A DNA stretch of 64,000 bases from Methyloversatilis thermotolerans. Lineage in GTDB: Bacteria > Pseudomonadota > Gammaproteobacteria > Burkholderiales > Rhodocyclaceae. Under the pieces are notes generated by a model. The model worked only from the letters and a program-made list of their open reading frames with translations. It made no database searches and had not been told where the DNA came from. This document shows positions 37,298-49,319 of the stretch, piece after piece. The stretch lies in assembly GCF_000372885.1 (NCBI RefSeq), contig NZ_KB889967.1:1429215-1493214 (forward strand). The letters run 5' to 3'. Both the position numbers and the translations under genes were made by a program. The stretch's first letter is position 1, and every line of letters begins with the position of its first letter.

Positions 37298-37747
37298 TCA
37301 ATGCTCGCCGAGCACCGACACGGTGACCGTGGCAACCACGTCGGAATGCAGCGCGATCTCGAACTGGGCGTCGCCCACCGCCTTGATCGGACCATCCGGC
37401 ATGCGCACCATGGACTTGTCCACGACGAAACTCTGTGCGGTCAGCGCTTCGGCGATGTCCGCCGTGGACACCGAGCCGAACAGACGGCCATCGACGCCGG
37501 CCTTGCGCGTGATCTGCACCATGAAACCTTCCAGCTTCTCGGCCACCGCCTTGGCAGCAGCCAGGCGCTCGGCAGCCGCCTTTTCCAGCTCGGCGCGACG
37601 CGCTTCGAATGCTGCGAGGTTTTCCGGCGTCACGCGCTTGGCGCGACCGGTCGGGATCAGGAAATTGCGGGCATAGCCGTCGCGCACCTTCACCACATCG
37701 CCCAGATCGCCCAGCTTGGCGACCTTGTCCATCAGGATAACTTGCAT
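37298..37747 (-). CDS. rplI: ribosomal protein bL9
   Basis: 149 residues, normal length. The N-terminus [19 protein letters not shown] and the C-terminal segment [16 protein letters not shown] are typical of bL9, a 50S protein that binds 23S rRNA. The last gene of rpsF-priB-rpsR-rplI, 15 bases after rpsR and followed by a terminator. Confidence 0.97.
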   Translation of the reverse strand: MQVILMDKVAKLGDLGDVVKVRDGYARNFLIPTGRAKRVTPENLAAFEARRAELEKAAAERLAAAKAVAEKLEGFMVQITRKAGVDGRLFGSVSTADIAEALTAQSFVVDKSMVRMPDGPIKAVGDAQFEIALHSDVVATVTVSVLGEH

Positions 37748-37762
37748 GGTCGTGTCCTCGAA

Positions 37763-38035
37763 TTACTGGTGCAGATCGGTGTAGGGCATCAGTGCCAGGA
37801 AGCGGGCGCGCTTGATCGCGGTCGACAGCTGGCGCTGGTAGTGAGCGCGGGTGCCGGTCAGGCGGGCCGGCATGATCTTGCCGTTCTCGGAAATGAAGTC
37901 CTTGAGGATATCGACATCCTTGTAATCGATCTCTTCGATCTTCTCGGCGCTGAAACGGCAGAACTTGCGGCGCTTGAACATGCTGCGGGAGCCGCGATCA
38001 TCCTTCTTCTTGCCGGTCTTCGGTCTGAAAGCCAT
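37763..38035 (-). CDS. rpsR: ribosomal protein bS18
   Basis: 90 residues. The core [20 protein letters not shown] and [19 protein letters not shown] identify bS18 of the 30S platform, which pairs with bS6 encoded upstream. I set the start at ATG 38035 (MAFRPKTG); the frame is open five codons more. One Cys in the KFCRF stretch is usual, and no complete zinc motif is present. Confidence 0.96.
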   Translation of the reverse strand: MAFRPKTGKKKDDRGSRSMFKRRKFCRFSAEKIEEIDYKDVDILKDFISENGKIMPARLTGTRAHYQRQLSTAIKRARFLALMPYTDLHQ

Positions 38036-38065
38036 GGTGTGTCCTTCCACGTGTGCGGCCCGGGT

Positions 38066-38401
38066 TCATCCACCCGATGCCACGAACTCGATACTGGTTA
38101 TGTGCATGACGCCCTGCCTGCTTCGCGCACTGCGGGCCGCCATGAATCCACTTGCAATCAACGACGTTCCGAGCGGGGCTTGCGCGAGCAGCCTGGCCTG
38201 GTCACCCAGCAGCACGAAATCGGTTTCGAACCTGACTTCGCGCTGCATGCCGTTCTCTGTCTGCAGGGAGCGATGTTCCAGACATCCCTTCAACACAGGT
38301 ACTCCGGCGGGCGTGAGCCTCAGCGCATCGCATTCGATCAGCGTGGCAGCCAGCTTGAAGCTGTTGGCAGCCGGGCCGATCGCGCCCTGCTCCTCGGTCA
38401 A
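38066..38401 (-). CDS. priB: primosomal replication protein N (PriB)
   Basis: 111 residues, single OB-fold. Family segments include [25 protein letters not shown], seen here as [12 protein letters not shown], and the C-terminal [22 protein letters not shown] region. PriB helps PriA restart stalled forks. No ATG is available near the family start; the TTG at 38401 overlaps the rpsF stop (TTGA), and I chose it on that basis. Operon position between rpsF and rpsR is the classical one. Confidence 0.87.
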   Translation of the reverse strand: MTEEQGAIGPAANSFKLAATLIECDALRLTPAGVPVLKGCLEHRSLQTENGMQREVRFETDFVLLGDQARLLAQAPLGTSLIASGFMAARSARSRQGVMHITSIEFVASGG

Positions 38402-38781
38402 GCCGACGGCTGTTCCGCGGCCGGAGCGGCTTCGGCCGCCGGCGCCAGCAGCGAACGCGACTTCTCTTCCTTCATCATCGGCGACGCAGTGGCAACTGCC
38501 TTGCGCATCTTGATGGTAAGGTGGCGCAGAACGGCATCGTTGAACTTGAATGCGTGCTCGAGTTCGGCCAGCGTTTCGCCGTCGCACTCGATATTCATCA
38601 GCACGTAGTGGGCCTTGTGAACCTTCTGGATCGGGTAGGCCAACTGGCGACGCCCCCAGTCTTCCAGGCGGTGAATGTTGCCGCCGCGGCCGGTGACCAG
38701 CGTGCGGTAGCGTTCGACCATTGCGGGCACCTGCTCGCTCTGGTCCGGATGGACGATGAATACCACTTCGTAATGTCGCAT
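38398..38781 (-). CDS. rpsF: ribosomal protein bS6
   Basis: 127 residues. [18 protein letters not shown] and the [15 protein letters not shown] region are diagnostic of bS6; the tail is Ala/Glu-rich. GGAG lies 5 bases before ATG 38781, so the longer open frame is not used. The first gene of the rpsF-priB-rpsR-rplI operon; its stop overlaps priB. Confidence 0.97.
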   Translation of the reverse strand: MRHYEVVFIVHPDQSEQVPAMVERYRTLVTGRGGNIHRLEDWGRRQLAYPIQKVHKAHYVLMNIECDGETLAELEHAFKFNDAVLRHLTIKMRKAVATASPMMKEEKSRSLLAPAAEAAPAAEQPSA

Positions 38782-38917
38782 GAAGTCTCCTTGCGGTTCA
38801 GTACCGGACACGGGAATTCCCGTCCGGCGGTTTACGCCTCCCGGCATGCGAATCCGGTGAGGCAAGGGTAAGCCCACGAGTATAGCGCGCCACCAGCGCG
38901 CGTATCAAGGCCGCGCG

Positions 38918-39670
38918 TCAGTGCCCGGTGCGGACTGCGCGCTGGCGTCGTGCCTCGAACAGGCACACACCGCTCGCCACGGATACGTTCAGACTTTCCA
39001 CGGAACCATGCATGGGGATGGAGGCCAGCACGTCCACGGTTTCACGCGTGAGCCGGCGCATGCCGTCACCTTCCGCCCCCAGAACCCAGGCCACGGCCCC
39101 GGACTGATCGAGGTCGTACATCGACTGCCCGGCCTCTCCTGCCGCGCCTATCGTCAGGATGTCGCGTTCCTTCAGTTCGCGCAGGCTGCGGGCAAGATTG
39201 GTCACCGTCACATAGGGCACCGTGTCGGCGGCGCCGCTGGCCACCTTGATCGCGGTCGCGTTCAGCCCGACCGCACGATCACGCGGAGCGACCACGGCAT
39301 GGGCCCCCGCCGCATCGGCCACCCGCAGGCAGGCACCGAGGTTATGCGGATCCTGTATGCCGTCGAGGACCAGCAGCAAGGCTGGCTCGGCCAGCGTGTC
39401 GAGCACGTCGTCCAGCGAGCGATACGGAATCTGTGCCAGCACTCGAGCAACCACGCCCTGATGCCGCGCCGCGCCGCCAGCCAGACCATCGAGGCGTGCC
39501 GGATCCATCTGCACCCACTTGATGCCGGCCGCCTCGACTGCACGTACCAGGTCACGCATGCGGCCATCCTGACGGGCGGTGGATACGAACACCTCCTTCA
39601 CCGCGTCGGGCGCATGCCTCACCTTCGCGGTCACTGCATGAAAGCCGAAGATATAGCGCGTGTCGCTCAC
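38918..39670 (-). CDS. rlmB: 23S rRNA (guanosine-2251-2'-O)-methyltransferase
   Basis: 250 residues, SpoU/TrmH family with the knotted C-terminal domain. Motifs: [17 protein letters not shown] (motif 1), [13 protein letters not shown] (motif 2) and [16 protein letters not shown] (motif 3). It methylates G2251 in the ribosomal P-loop. The ATG overlaps the end of rnr by 4 bases, the usual rnr-rlmB pair. Confidence 0.95.
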   Translation of the reverse strand: MSDTRYIFGFHAVTAKVRHAPDAVKEVFVSTARQDGRMRDLVRAVEAAGIKWVQMDPARLDGLAGGAARHQGVVARVLAQIPYRSLDDVLDTLAEPALLLVLDGIQDPHNLGACLRVADAAGAHAVVAPRDRAVGLNATAIKVASGAADTVPYVTVTNLARSLRELKERDILTIGAAGEAGQSMYDLDQSGAVAWVLGAEGDGMRRLTRETVDVLASIPMHGSVESLNVSVASGVCLFEARRQRAVRTGH

Positions 39671-42357
39671 GAACGTACCCTCCGCTTGCCGGCGCTGGCC
39701 GCAGATGAAGTCTTGCGGGCCGGGGCTTTCTTCACGGCGCTTTTCTTCCCCGCGCTGCTGCCGGCCGCGGCGTTCCTGGCAGACACCTTCTTCGTGGCGG
39801 CCCGCTTGCCTGCCGGTGCCGCCTTCGCACTCTTCTTCGTGGCCGTCCCTTTGTCGGCCGACGTCTTCCGGACCTTGCTAGACTTGCCGGCCGCGGGGGC
39901 GGCATCCCCGGACTGACGTGCCTTCCTTCCTGCGCGCGCCGCCCGTTCCCGGTCGTCCGCTGTGCTCGCGGCAGCCATCGCGACAGCCTTGCTCTTCCCG
40001 TTTGCCCGGGAACCCGCTTTTGCGGGGCGCGCACCATCCTCCAACACAGGCGGTGGGGCACCGTCCTTCACAACTCTGCGGCGCGACTCCGGGCCCGAGG
40101 ACATCACGGGCTTCGCCTTCAGCAACGAACCCTTGGGCACTCGGCCGAAGTCGCGCTCACCGCCGCCGGCGAGACGGAAATCGATGCGTGTGTTGTCGAC
40201 ATCGACCCGGACGACCTGGATGCGGATGCGATCAGCCAGCCGGTAGATGCGTCCGCTGCGTTCGCCGACCAGACGGTGCTTGCCTTCGTCGTAGTGGAAA
40301 TAATCGGCGCCGAGGTCGGAAATGTGCACAAGCCCCTCGATGAACACATCGTCCAGCGTGACGAACAGGCCGAACGGCACGACCGCCGACACGCTGCCGT
40401 CGAATTCCTCGCCAACGCGGTCCTGCATGAAGTAGCACTTCAGCCAGCTCGTGACGTCGCGGCTCGCCTCGTCGGCACGACGCTCGGTGGTCGAGCAGTG
40501 CAGGCCGATGTCGGACCAGTCGCCCGGTTCATATTTCTTTTTCGCCAGCACCGCCTTGATCGCCCGATGCACCAGCAGATCGGGATAGCGGCGGATGGGC
40601 GACGTGAAGTGCGTATAGGCTTCGTACGCCAGCCCGAAATGGCCGACGTTGTCCGGGCTGTAGACGGCCTGGCGCAGCGAACGCAGCATGACGGTCTGCA
40701 GCAGCAGGCGATCGGGACGGTCGCCAATGCGCTCCAGCAGCGCCGCGTAATCCTTCGCGTGCGGCTTGTCACCGCCACCAAGCTGGAATCCGAACTCACC
40801 AAGGAAGGCACGCAACTTCTGCAACCGGTCCTCGCTCGGCCCCTCGTGCACACGGTAAAGCGTGGGCTGATCGTGCTCTTCCAGGAAGCGTGATGCGCAG
40901 ACATTGGCTGCCAGCATGCACTCCTCGATCAGACGGTGCGCATCGTTGCGGGCATAGGGCACGATACGCTCGATCTTGCCGTCCTCGTTGAACAGCATCT
41001 GGGTTTCGAGCGTTTCGAAATCGATCGCCCCCCGCTTGGCGCGCGCCTTCTCGAAAGCACGGAACACGGCATCCAGCGCCTCAAGCCTGGGCAGCAGCGG
41101 TTTGAGACGCTTGCGTGCGTCGGCATCCTTGTCATAAAGGGCGGCAGCCACCTCGGTATAGGTGAGCCGCGCCTTGGAATTCATCACCGCGGCATAGAAG
41201 CGATAGCGCTGGATCGCGCCAGCCGCCGACACATCCATGTCGCACACCATGCACAGACGGTCGACCTGCGGGTTCAGCGAACACAGTCCGTTCGACAGTT
41301 TCTCCGGCAGCATCGGGATGACGCGCCGCGGGAAATAGACCGAATTGCCCCGTTCGAATGCTTCATCGTCCAGTGTCGTACCGGGCTTCACATAGTGGCT
41401 CACATCGGCAATCGCGACCACCAGACGGAACCCGCGCCCCTGCTTTTCGGCATAAACCGCATCGTCGAAATCCTTTGCAGTTTCGCCATCGATGGTGACC
41501 AGCTGCAGATCGCGCAGATCGACCCGTCCTGAGCAGTCCTTCTCGCGCACGTCGTCCGGAAGGCGCTTCGCGGCAGCCATCACACGGGACGAAAATTCGT
41601 GTGGCATGTCATGCTTGCGCAGCGCGATCTCGATTTCCATGCCCGAGTCGCCGTAATTGCCCAACACCTCGACAACCCTGCCAATGGGCGGCGTGTAGCG
41701 CGTAGGCTGTTCGATCAGCTCCACCTCGACCACAGCGCCTGCGCCAGCCTTGAGCGCGCGCTTTCCCTTCTCGGGCGCGGCCAGCACGATCTGCTGCCGG
41801 ATGCGGCGGTTCTCGGCGACGCAGAACTGCACACCATGCTCTTCCACGACGCGGGCGATCAGGCGCGTATTGGCGCGCTCGGTCACCTCGACCACCTTGC
41901 CCTCCGGCCGCCCGCGCCGGTCGACGCCGATCACCCGCACCAGCACGCGATCGCCGTGCAGCACGCTGCGCATTTCCTGCGCGCTCAGGAAGATGTCCTT
42001 GCGATCCGCCTTGGCGACCAGGCTCGTCTTCTCGTCGCCGGCGATGACGAAGCCGAATCCATCAGGATGGCCCTCGACCCGGCCTGCGATAAGATCCGCC
42101 TTGTCCGGAATGATGTAGGCGTCGCGACGGTTGCGCATGAGCTGCGCTTCTCTTTCCATCGCGGCCAGACGACGTAGGAAATACTCGCGTTCGTGTGCCT
42201 GTATGTCGAGCGCATCGATCAGTTCATCCGCGCTCATCGGCACCGCCGCCTGCTCAAGCACTTGCACGATGTACTCGCGACTGGGCAATGGGTTTTCATA
42301 GCGCGCGGTTTCGCGCTCGAAGAAAGGATCCGCTCTGCGGATCGGACTGTGATTCAC
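39667..42357 (-). CDS. rnr: ribonuclease R
   Basis: 896 residues from the GTG at 42357. Order: N-terminal helix-turn-helix ([14 protein letters not shown]), two cold-shock domains, the RNB catalytic domain with the acidic metal site in [15 protein letters not shown], an S1 domain ([16 protein letters not shown]), and a Lys/Ala/Ser-rich tail of about 140 residues made of repeated AGKK, ARK and KKAPA units. It degrades structured RNA 3' to 5'. A TTG at 42381 in frame would add eight residues but falls inside the -35 element of the divergent tRNA-Leu promoter. Confidence 0.95.
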   Translation of the reverse strand: MNHSPIRRADPFFERETARYENPLPSREYIVQVLEQAAVPMSADELIDALDIQAHEREYFLRRLAAMEREAQLMRNRRDAYIIPDKADLIAGRVEGHPDGFGFVIAGDEKTSLVAKADRKDIFLSAQEMRSVLHGDRVLVRVIGVDRRGRPEGKVVEVTERANTRLIARVVEEHGVQFCVAENRRIRQQIVLAAPEKGKRALKAGAGAVVEVELIEQPTRYTPPIGRVVEVLGNYGDSGMEIEIALRKHDMPHEFSSRVMAAAKRLPDDVREKDCSGRVDLRDLQLVTIDGETAKDFDDAVYAEKQGRGFRLVVAIADVSHYVKPGTTLDDEAFERGNSVYFPRRVIPMLPEKLSNGLCSLNPQVDRLCMVCDMDVSAAGAIQRYRFYAAVMNSKARLTYTEVAAALYDKDADARKRLKPLLPRLEALDAVFRAFEKARAKRGAIDFETLETQMLFNEDGKIERIVPYARNDAHRLIEECMLAANVCASRFLEEHDQPTLYRVHEGPSEDRLQKLRAFLGEFGFQLGGGDKPHAKDYAALLERIGDRPDRLLLQTVMLRSLRQAVYSPDNVGHFGLAYEAYTHFTSPIRRYPDLLVHRAIKAVLAKKKYEPGDWSDIGLHCSTTERRADEASRDVTSWLKCYFMQDRVGEEFDGSVSAVVPFGLFVTLDDVFIEGLVHISDLGADYFHYDEGKHRLVGERSGRIYRLADRIRIQVVRVDVDNTRIDFRLAGGGERDFGRVPKGSLLKAKPVMSSGPESRRRVVKDGAPPPVLEDGARPAKAGSRANGKSKAVAMAAASTADDRERAARAGRKARQSGDAAPAAGKSSKVRKTSADKGTATKKSAKAAPAGKRAATKKVSARNAAAGSSAGKKSAVKKAPARKTSSAASAGKRRVRS

Positions 42358-42374
42358 TTTTTTGGCTTTTTCTC

Positions 42375-42402
42375 TTGACAACGTGGATACCTAGTATAAA
42401 AT
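42375..42402 (+). promoter_or_regulatory. sigma-70 promoter of tRNA-Leu
   Basis: A perfect -35 TTGACA (42375-42380), a 16-base spacer and TAAAAT (42397-42402) as -10 lie 12 bases before the tRNA. An overlapping TATAAA at 42395 would give a shorter spacer. The element overlaps the 5' end region of the divergent rnr gene. Confidence 0.8.
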
Positions 42403-42414
42403 GCGCAGCCTCTT

Positions 42415-42499
42415 GCCCAGGTGGCGAAATTGGTAGACGCGCTAGTTTCAGGTACTAGTGCCGCAAGGTGTGGAGGTTCGAGTCCTCTCCTGGGCACCA
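42415..42499 (+). tRNA. tRNA-Leu (anticodon CAG)
   Basis: 85 bases with the CCA end encoded. The acceptor stem GCCCAGG pairs with CCTGGGC; the anticodon stem CTAGT/ACTAG encloses loop TTCAGGT with anticodon CAG at 42449-42451; a long variable arm, as expected for leucine, and the GGTTCGAGTCC T-arm follow. A promoter and a terminator flank it, so it is a single-gene unit. Confidence 0.97.
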
Positions 42500-42512
42500 A
42501 ACAAGCCAGCAG

Positions 42513-42545
42513 AAAAGCCGACGGAAACGTCGGCTTTTTTGTTTT
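42513..42545 (+). terminator. Rho-independent terminator after tRNA-Leu
   Basis: A stem of GCCGACG (42517-42523) and CGTCGGC (42528-42534) with a GAAA loop and six T plus GTTTT. A run of four A on the other side lets it also serve the convergent purA gene. Confidence 0.9.
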
Positions 42546-42616
42546 GTACGCCGGCACACTCAAATGATTCCCCATGCCCTGTGCAGGACATGGGGCACAC
42601 GGACCGCCCGTGCGCC

Positions 42617-45095
<2,479 letters not shown>

Positions 45096-45096
<1 letters not shown>

Positions 45097-45281
45097 CACT
45101 TGAACAGCGCAATCAGCGCGATACCGATAAGCATTGAAGTCAGGCCAACGAAACGAAGCTGACCGTCGGCCAGTTCGGTTGCGCGGCGGAAGGTGTCGCG
45201 CCACAGCCGGGGCGCGACGAAAGGCAGCACGCCTTCAATGACAAGCATGAGGCCCAGCGCGATAAGCAGGATCGAATCCAT
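45096..45281 (-). CDS. DUF2065 small membrane protein
   Basis: 61 residues with two transmembrane helices ([19 protein letters not shown] and [19 protein letters not shown]). This small family regularly sits between hflC and hisZ or purA. The ATG at 45281 is only 5 bases from the T-run of the hflC terminator and has no ribosome-binding site; a GTG at 45305 in frame lies within the terminator stem. Role unknown. Confidence 0.82.
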
Positions 45282-45285
45282 CAAA

Positions 45286-45323
45286 CAAAAAGGCACAGCC
45301 CGCACAAGCGGGCTGATGCCTTT
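45286..45323 (-). terminator. Rho-independent terminator after hflC
   Basis: A stem GGCA-CAGCCCGC with GCGGGCTG-TGCC (45292-45320), loop TTGT on the minus strand, followed by TTTTTG. It closes the hfq-hflX-hflK-hflC unit but leaves the DUF2065 start directly in its T-tract. Confidence 0.85.
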
Positions 45324-45410
45324 GAACAGTTCCTTCGGAACAACCCGTGGACTATACAGCAGGCCCGGCCCCTCCGGGCCGTTGCCGCCGAGTCGGGCCG
45401 ATCGCGGGCC

Positions 45411-46298
45411 TCATTTGCCGGCCGCCCCGGGGCGTGCGCCGCTCTTCAGATAGCGGAAGAAATCGGAGTTGGGCTCGAGCACCATCACATCGCTCTTGCT
45501 CCGGAAGCTTTTCTGGTAGGCGTCCATGCTGCGGTAGAACGCATAGAACTCGGGATTGGCGCCAAATGCATCGGCATAGATGGCCGCAGCCTGGGCGTCA
45601 CCTTCGCCCTTGATCTTCTGCGCCTCACGGTACGCTTCGGCCAGGACGATTTCGCGCTGACGGTCGGCATCCGCACGGATCTTCTCGGCCTCGGCGGAAC
45701 CTCTCGAACGCAGTTCGTTGGCAACACGCTTGCGCTCCGCCTCCATCCGTCGATAGACCGACTCCGACACCTCGCTCGGCAGATCGACACGCTTTAGTCG
45801 CACGTCGACGATTTCCACGCCGATCTTGACCGCGTCGACATTGGCCTTGGCCCGCATGTCCTCCATGATCTGATCGCGCTCTCCGGAAACGACCTCATGC
45901 ACGGTGCGGCGTCCGAACTCCTCGCGCAAACCGGCATTCACCGTCTGCAGCAGGCGGGTTTCGGCCAGCCTCTCGTTGCCGCCCACCGATATGTAGTACT
46001 GCTTCACATCGGTGATGCGCCACTTCACGAAGAGGTCAACCAGGACATTCTTCTTCTCGGAAGTGATGAAACGCTCTGGATCGGCGGTATCTATGGTCAG
46101 GATGCGGCGATCGAACAGGCGCACGTTCTGGACCAGCGGCCACTTGACGTGCAGCCCCGGTTGCTCGACCACGGTGCGGACCTCGCCCAACTGGAACACG
46201 ATGGCGAACTGGCGCTGATCCACCGTGAACAGCGATGTGGACGCGACGATGGCGGCGAGAATGAGGCCACCGATCAGCAGCGGAAGCTTTTCCCTCAT
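45411..46298 (-). CDS. hflC: HflC, modulator of FtsH protease
   Basis: 295 residues. One N-terminal membrane anchor (LPLLIGGLILAAIVASTSLF), a prohibitin/SPFH domain (VDQRQFAIVFQLGEV onward) and a long coiled-coil rich in Ala/Glu/Arg (about 185-250). HflC forms with HflK a periplasmic cage around FtsH. The ATG overlaps the hflK stop by one base. Confidence 0.96.
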   Translation of the reverse strand: MREKLPLLIGGLILAAIVASTSLFTVDQRQFAIVFQLGEVRTVVEQPGLHVKWPLVQNVRLFDRRILTIDTADPERFITSEKKNVLVDLFVKWRITDVKQYYISVGGNERLAETRLLQTVNAGLREEFGRRTVHEVVSGERDQIMEDMRAKANVDAVKIGVEIVDVRLKRVDLPSEVSESVYRRMEAERKRVANELRSRGSAEAEKIRADADRQREIVLAEAYREAQKIKGEGDAQAAAIYADAFGANPEFYAFYRSMDAYQKSFRSKSDVMVLEPNSDFFRYLKSGARPGAAGK

Positions 46299-47521
46299 CA
46301 GCGCTCTCCCCGCTCACGCGAACGCAGGCCATCGCGGCTGCGCAGATCGCCCGACGAGGCAGGATCACCGATCAGTGGCGGCAGCGTGACCGGCTCTGCC
46401 GCGCGCATGGACGGATCGTTCGCCTGCGAGGACGCGCCCGCCTGCTGCATCAGCTTGTCCAGCGGAAGATAGAGCAGATTGCCGCTACCCTTGGAATCGA
46501 GCATCACCTTGCTGGTATTCATCATGATCTGCTGCATGGTGTCGATGTACATGCGTTGACGCGTGACCTCAGGCGCCTTGACATACTCGGCAAGTACCTG
46601 CTTGAAACGACTCGCATCGCCTTCAGCCGACGCGATGATGCGCTGCTTGTAGCCGTTCGCCTCCTCCAGCAGACGCGAAGCCGTACCCTGGGCCTTCGGC
46701 AGCACGTCGTTGCGATAGGCTTCACCCTCGTTCTTCTGCCGTTCCAGATCCTGCCCGGCTTTCACCGCATCGTCGAAGGCAGCCTGCACCTGTTCCGGCG
46801 GCTGTGCATTCTGCAGCGTGAGTTTGCTGATCTGGATACCGGTCTGATAGCGATCCAGTATCTGCTGCATGATGCGCTGCGCATCCACGGCGATCTGCTC
46901 GCGCCCCTCATACAGCACGAAATCCATCTTGCTCTTGCCGACGATTTCGCGCATCGCGGTTTCGGCGGCGTGCACGACGGTATCCTCGGGCAAGCGGTTG
47001 TTGAACAGATATGCCACGGGATCCTTCAGCACATACTGGACGGCGAACTGGATATTGATGATGTTCTCGTCATCGGTAAGCATCAGCGACTCGTTGAGCA
47101 CCTTGTTGCGCTCGCTGCCGCGATAGCCGACTTCCACCGTGCGCACACCGGTGAGATTCACAAGTTCATGCGAATCGATCGGATAGGGCAGGCGCCATTG
47201 CAGCCCCGGTTCGGTCGTCTCGTGCAGCTTGCCGAAACGAAGCACGACGCCGCGCTGGCTCGCATCGACGATGTAAAGCCCGCTGGCCAGCCAGACGATG
47301 ACGACCAGGCCGATCAGGATGCCCAGCCCGCCACCGAACTGGCGGGCACCGACCGGCGGCCGGCCGTCGCCCCCGTCACCGCCCGATGACTTGCCACCGA
47401 ACAGACCGGAGAGGCGACGATTGAAATCCCGCCACAGATCTTCCAGATCGGGAGGTCCCTGGTTGCCGCCCTTGTTGCCATTGCCGCCCTGATTGCCCCA
47501 ACGCGGGTCATTCAGCGACAT
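46298..47521 (-). CDS. hflK: HflK, modulator of FtsH protease
   Basis: 407 residues. A Gly/Asn-rich cytoplasmic leader, one membrane helix (LGILIGLVVIVWLASGLYIV), an SPFH domain (ASQRGVVLRFGKLHE) and a coiled-coil stretch; the C-terminus is Pro/Ser-rich. It partners HflC. The start at ATG 47521 gives the usual MSLNDPRWG beginning; no strong ribosome site is visible, and the gene follows hflX by 20 bases. Confidence 0.96.
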   Translation of the reverse strand: MSLNDPRWGNQGGNGNKGGNQGPPDLEDLWRDFNRRLSGLFGGKSSGGDGGDGRPPVGARQFGGGLGILIGLVVIVWLASGLYIVDASQRGVVLRFGKLHETTEPGLQWRLPYPIDSHELVNLTGVRTVEVGYRGSERNKVLNESLMLTDDENIINIQFAVQYVLKDPVAYLFNNRLPEDTVVHAAETAMREIVGKSKMDFVLYEGREQIAVDAQRIMQQILDRYQTGIQISKLTLQNAQPPEQVQAAFDDAVKAGQDLERQKNEGEAYRNDVLPKAQGTASRLLEEANGYKQRIIASAEGDASRFKQVLAEYVKAPEVTRQRMYIDTMQQIMMNTSKVMLDSKGSGNLLYLPLDKLMQQAGASSQANDPSMRAAEPVTLPPLIGDPASSGDLRSRDGLRSRERGER

Positions 47522-47541
47522 CAAGATTGCATTGAGCACGT

Positions 47542-48798
47542 TCAGACTGGATAGGTAATTGAAGTTGGATCGGAGGTATTGCCGGTCTTTGCACCAACGC
47601 CTTGAGCTTCAGACCGGATCGCTGAGAGTGCATTGTCCGGCGAGGGTTCCGGTTCGATGCCACGCGGATCATCGCTGACCGGGCGACGATGGGCGGCTGC
47701 CTGTCGTTCGGCGACGAGCCTGCCTGCGACAGCAGTTCTCAGATCGGCCAGCCCGGCGCCTGTCCGGGCGCTTACACGAGCGGTCTGGATGGTATCACAG
47801 GGCTCCCGATCGGCCCCTGGAGACAAGGCGGGCATCAGGTCTATCTTGTTGAGCACGCGGATCTGCGGCACAGCGTCGGCACCGATCTCGGCGAGCACCT
47901 CATCCACCGCAGCGATCTGGGCCTCCCGGTCGGCCGCTGCGGCATCGACGACGTGCAGCAGGAGGTCGGCCCCGGCCGTCTCCTCCAGTGTGGCGTGAAA
48001 CGCCGCCACAAGTGCGTGCGGCAGATCGCGGATGAAACCCACGGTGTCGGACAGAACAACCCGTCCGAATTCCGGCAGATAGAGCTGACGCGACGTGGTA
48101 TCCAGCGTAGCGAAAAGCTGGTCCGCCGCGTAGGCGCCCGCCTTCGTCAATGCATTGAAAAGCGTCGATTTCCCGGCATTCGTATACCCCACGAGAGCCA
48201 CCACCGGCGTTTCCCGCCGCTCGCGAGAACGCCTGCGCACGCCCCGCTGCCGTTCGACCTTGGCCAGCCTTTCCTTGAGCAGTTTCACCCGCTGCCCGAG
48301 CAGGCGCCGGTCGGTTTCGAGCTGGGTCTCGCCCGGCCCGCGCAGACCGATGCCCCCCTTCTGGCGCTCAAGGTGAGTCCAGCCCCGGACCAGCCGCGTC
48401 GCGAGATGTTCGAGCTGAGCCAGCTCGACCTGCAGCTTGCCTTCGTGGCTGCGCGCCCTCAGTGCGAAGATGTCGAGTATCAGGGAACTGCGATCAACCA
48501 CCCTGCGCGACAGTGCGCGTTCGAGGTTGCGCTGCTGTGCAGGAGACAGCTCGTGATTGAACAGAACGATGTCCGCTTCGTTCGCGATCGCAAGATCGAG
48601 GATTTCGGCCACCTTGCCCTTGCCGGCAAAAGTGGCCGGATCAGGCTTCTGCCGGCGGCCGCCCACGCGCGCCACGGGTTCGGCGCCGGCACTGCCCGCC
48701 AGAAGCGAGAACTCGTCCAGCCGGCTCTCATACTCGCCTTCACCCAGATCGAGCTGGACGATGACTGCGCGTTCGCCTCCGGATGGTCTTTCAAACAT
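47542..48798 (-). CDS. hflX: ribosome-splitting GTPase HflX
   Basis: 418 residues. The N-terminal HflX domain has the GKGKVAEI and FNHELSPAQQRNLE segments, then a coiled coil, then the GTPase domain with G1 GYTNAGKSTLFNAL, G3 DTVGF and G4 NKID. It separates stalled ribosomes after stress. It lies 36 bases downstream of hfq. The last 50 residues are polar and probably disordered. Confidence 0.96.
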   Translation of the reverse strand: MFERPSGGERAVIVQLDLGEGEYESRLDEFSLLAGSAGAEPVARVGGRRQKPDPATFAGKGKVAEILDLAIANEADIVLFNHELSPAQQRNLERALSRRVVDRSSLILDIFALRARSHEGKLQVELAQLEHLATRLVRGWTHLERQKGGIGLRGPGETQLETDRRLLGQRVKLLKERLAKVERQRGVRRRSRERRETPVVALVGYTNAGKSTLFNALTKAGAYAADQLFATLDTTSRQLYLPEFGRVVLSDTVGFIRDLPHALVAAFHATLEETAGADLLLHVVDAAAADREAQIAAVDEVLAEIGADAVPQIRVLNKIDLMPALSPGADREPCDTIQTARVSARTGAGLADLRTAVAGRLVAERQAAAHRRPVSDDPRGIEPEPSPDNALSAIRSEAQGVGAKTGNTSDPTSITYPV

Positions 48799-48834
48799 CC
48801 GGGCTCACCCGATAAAGACGCGCCTTCGAGGGAA

Positions 48835-49074
48835 TCAACTGCCCTCGCCCTGGTCGTGCTGGATGTTGACCGGACGCGCAGGAACGACCGTCGATATGGC
48901 GTGCTTGTACACCATCTGGGTGACCGTGTTCTTCAGCAGGACGACATACTGATCGAAGGATTCGATCTGGCCCTGAAGTTTGATGCCATTGACCAGATAA
49001 ATGGCCACCGGCACGTGTTCGCGGCGCAGGGTGTTGAGGAAGGGGTCTTGTAGCATTTGCCCTTTGTTGCTCAT
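48835..49074 (-). CDS. hfq: RNA chaperone Hfq
   Basis: 79 residues. Sm1 ([19 protein letters not shown] as in all Hfq) and Sm2 ([14 protein letters not shown]) are complete, including the distal-face [11 protein letters not shown] stretch. The C-terminal tail is short, as in many Betaproteobacteria. It pairs small RNAs with mRNAs. First gene of the hfq-hflX-hflK-hflC operon; about 245 bases separate it from der and must hold its promoter, but I could not settle on one. Confidence 0.98.
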   Translation of the reverse strand: MSNKGQMLQDPFLNTLRREHVPVAIYLVNGIKLQGQIESFDQYVVLLKNTVTQMVYKHAISTVVPARPVNIQHDQGEGS

Positions 49075-49319
49075 GGAAACACCTCTTGTTGGTTTTGAAA
49101 TTCAACTGTACTGGATTTTTTGATGCACCGCAGCTTTGCATTCAACGGTTGCAATTCAGCCCGTAACGGTCAGCCGGGAACGCATTCCGGGCAAGGGACG
49201 CGAGCGGCCAAACGCAGAATGCGCATCTCGTGGTCCGCGCTTTCCGGAATCCATGCCGCCGCCCGTCCAGTACATTCCGGAGCGTCTATGGTACTGCCTC
49301 CGGATGTTGAAACACACAA

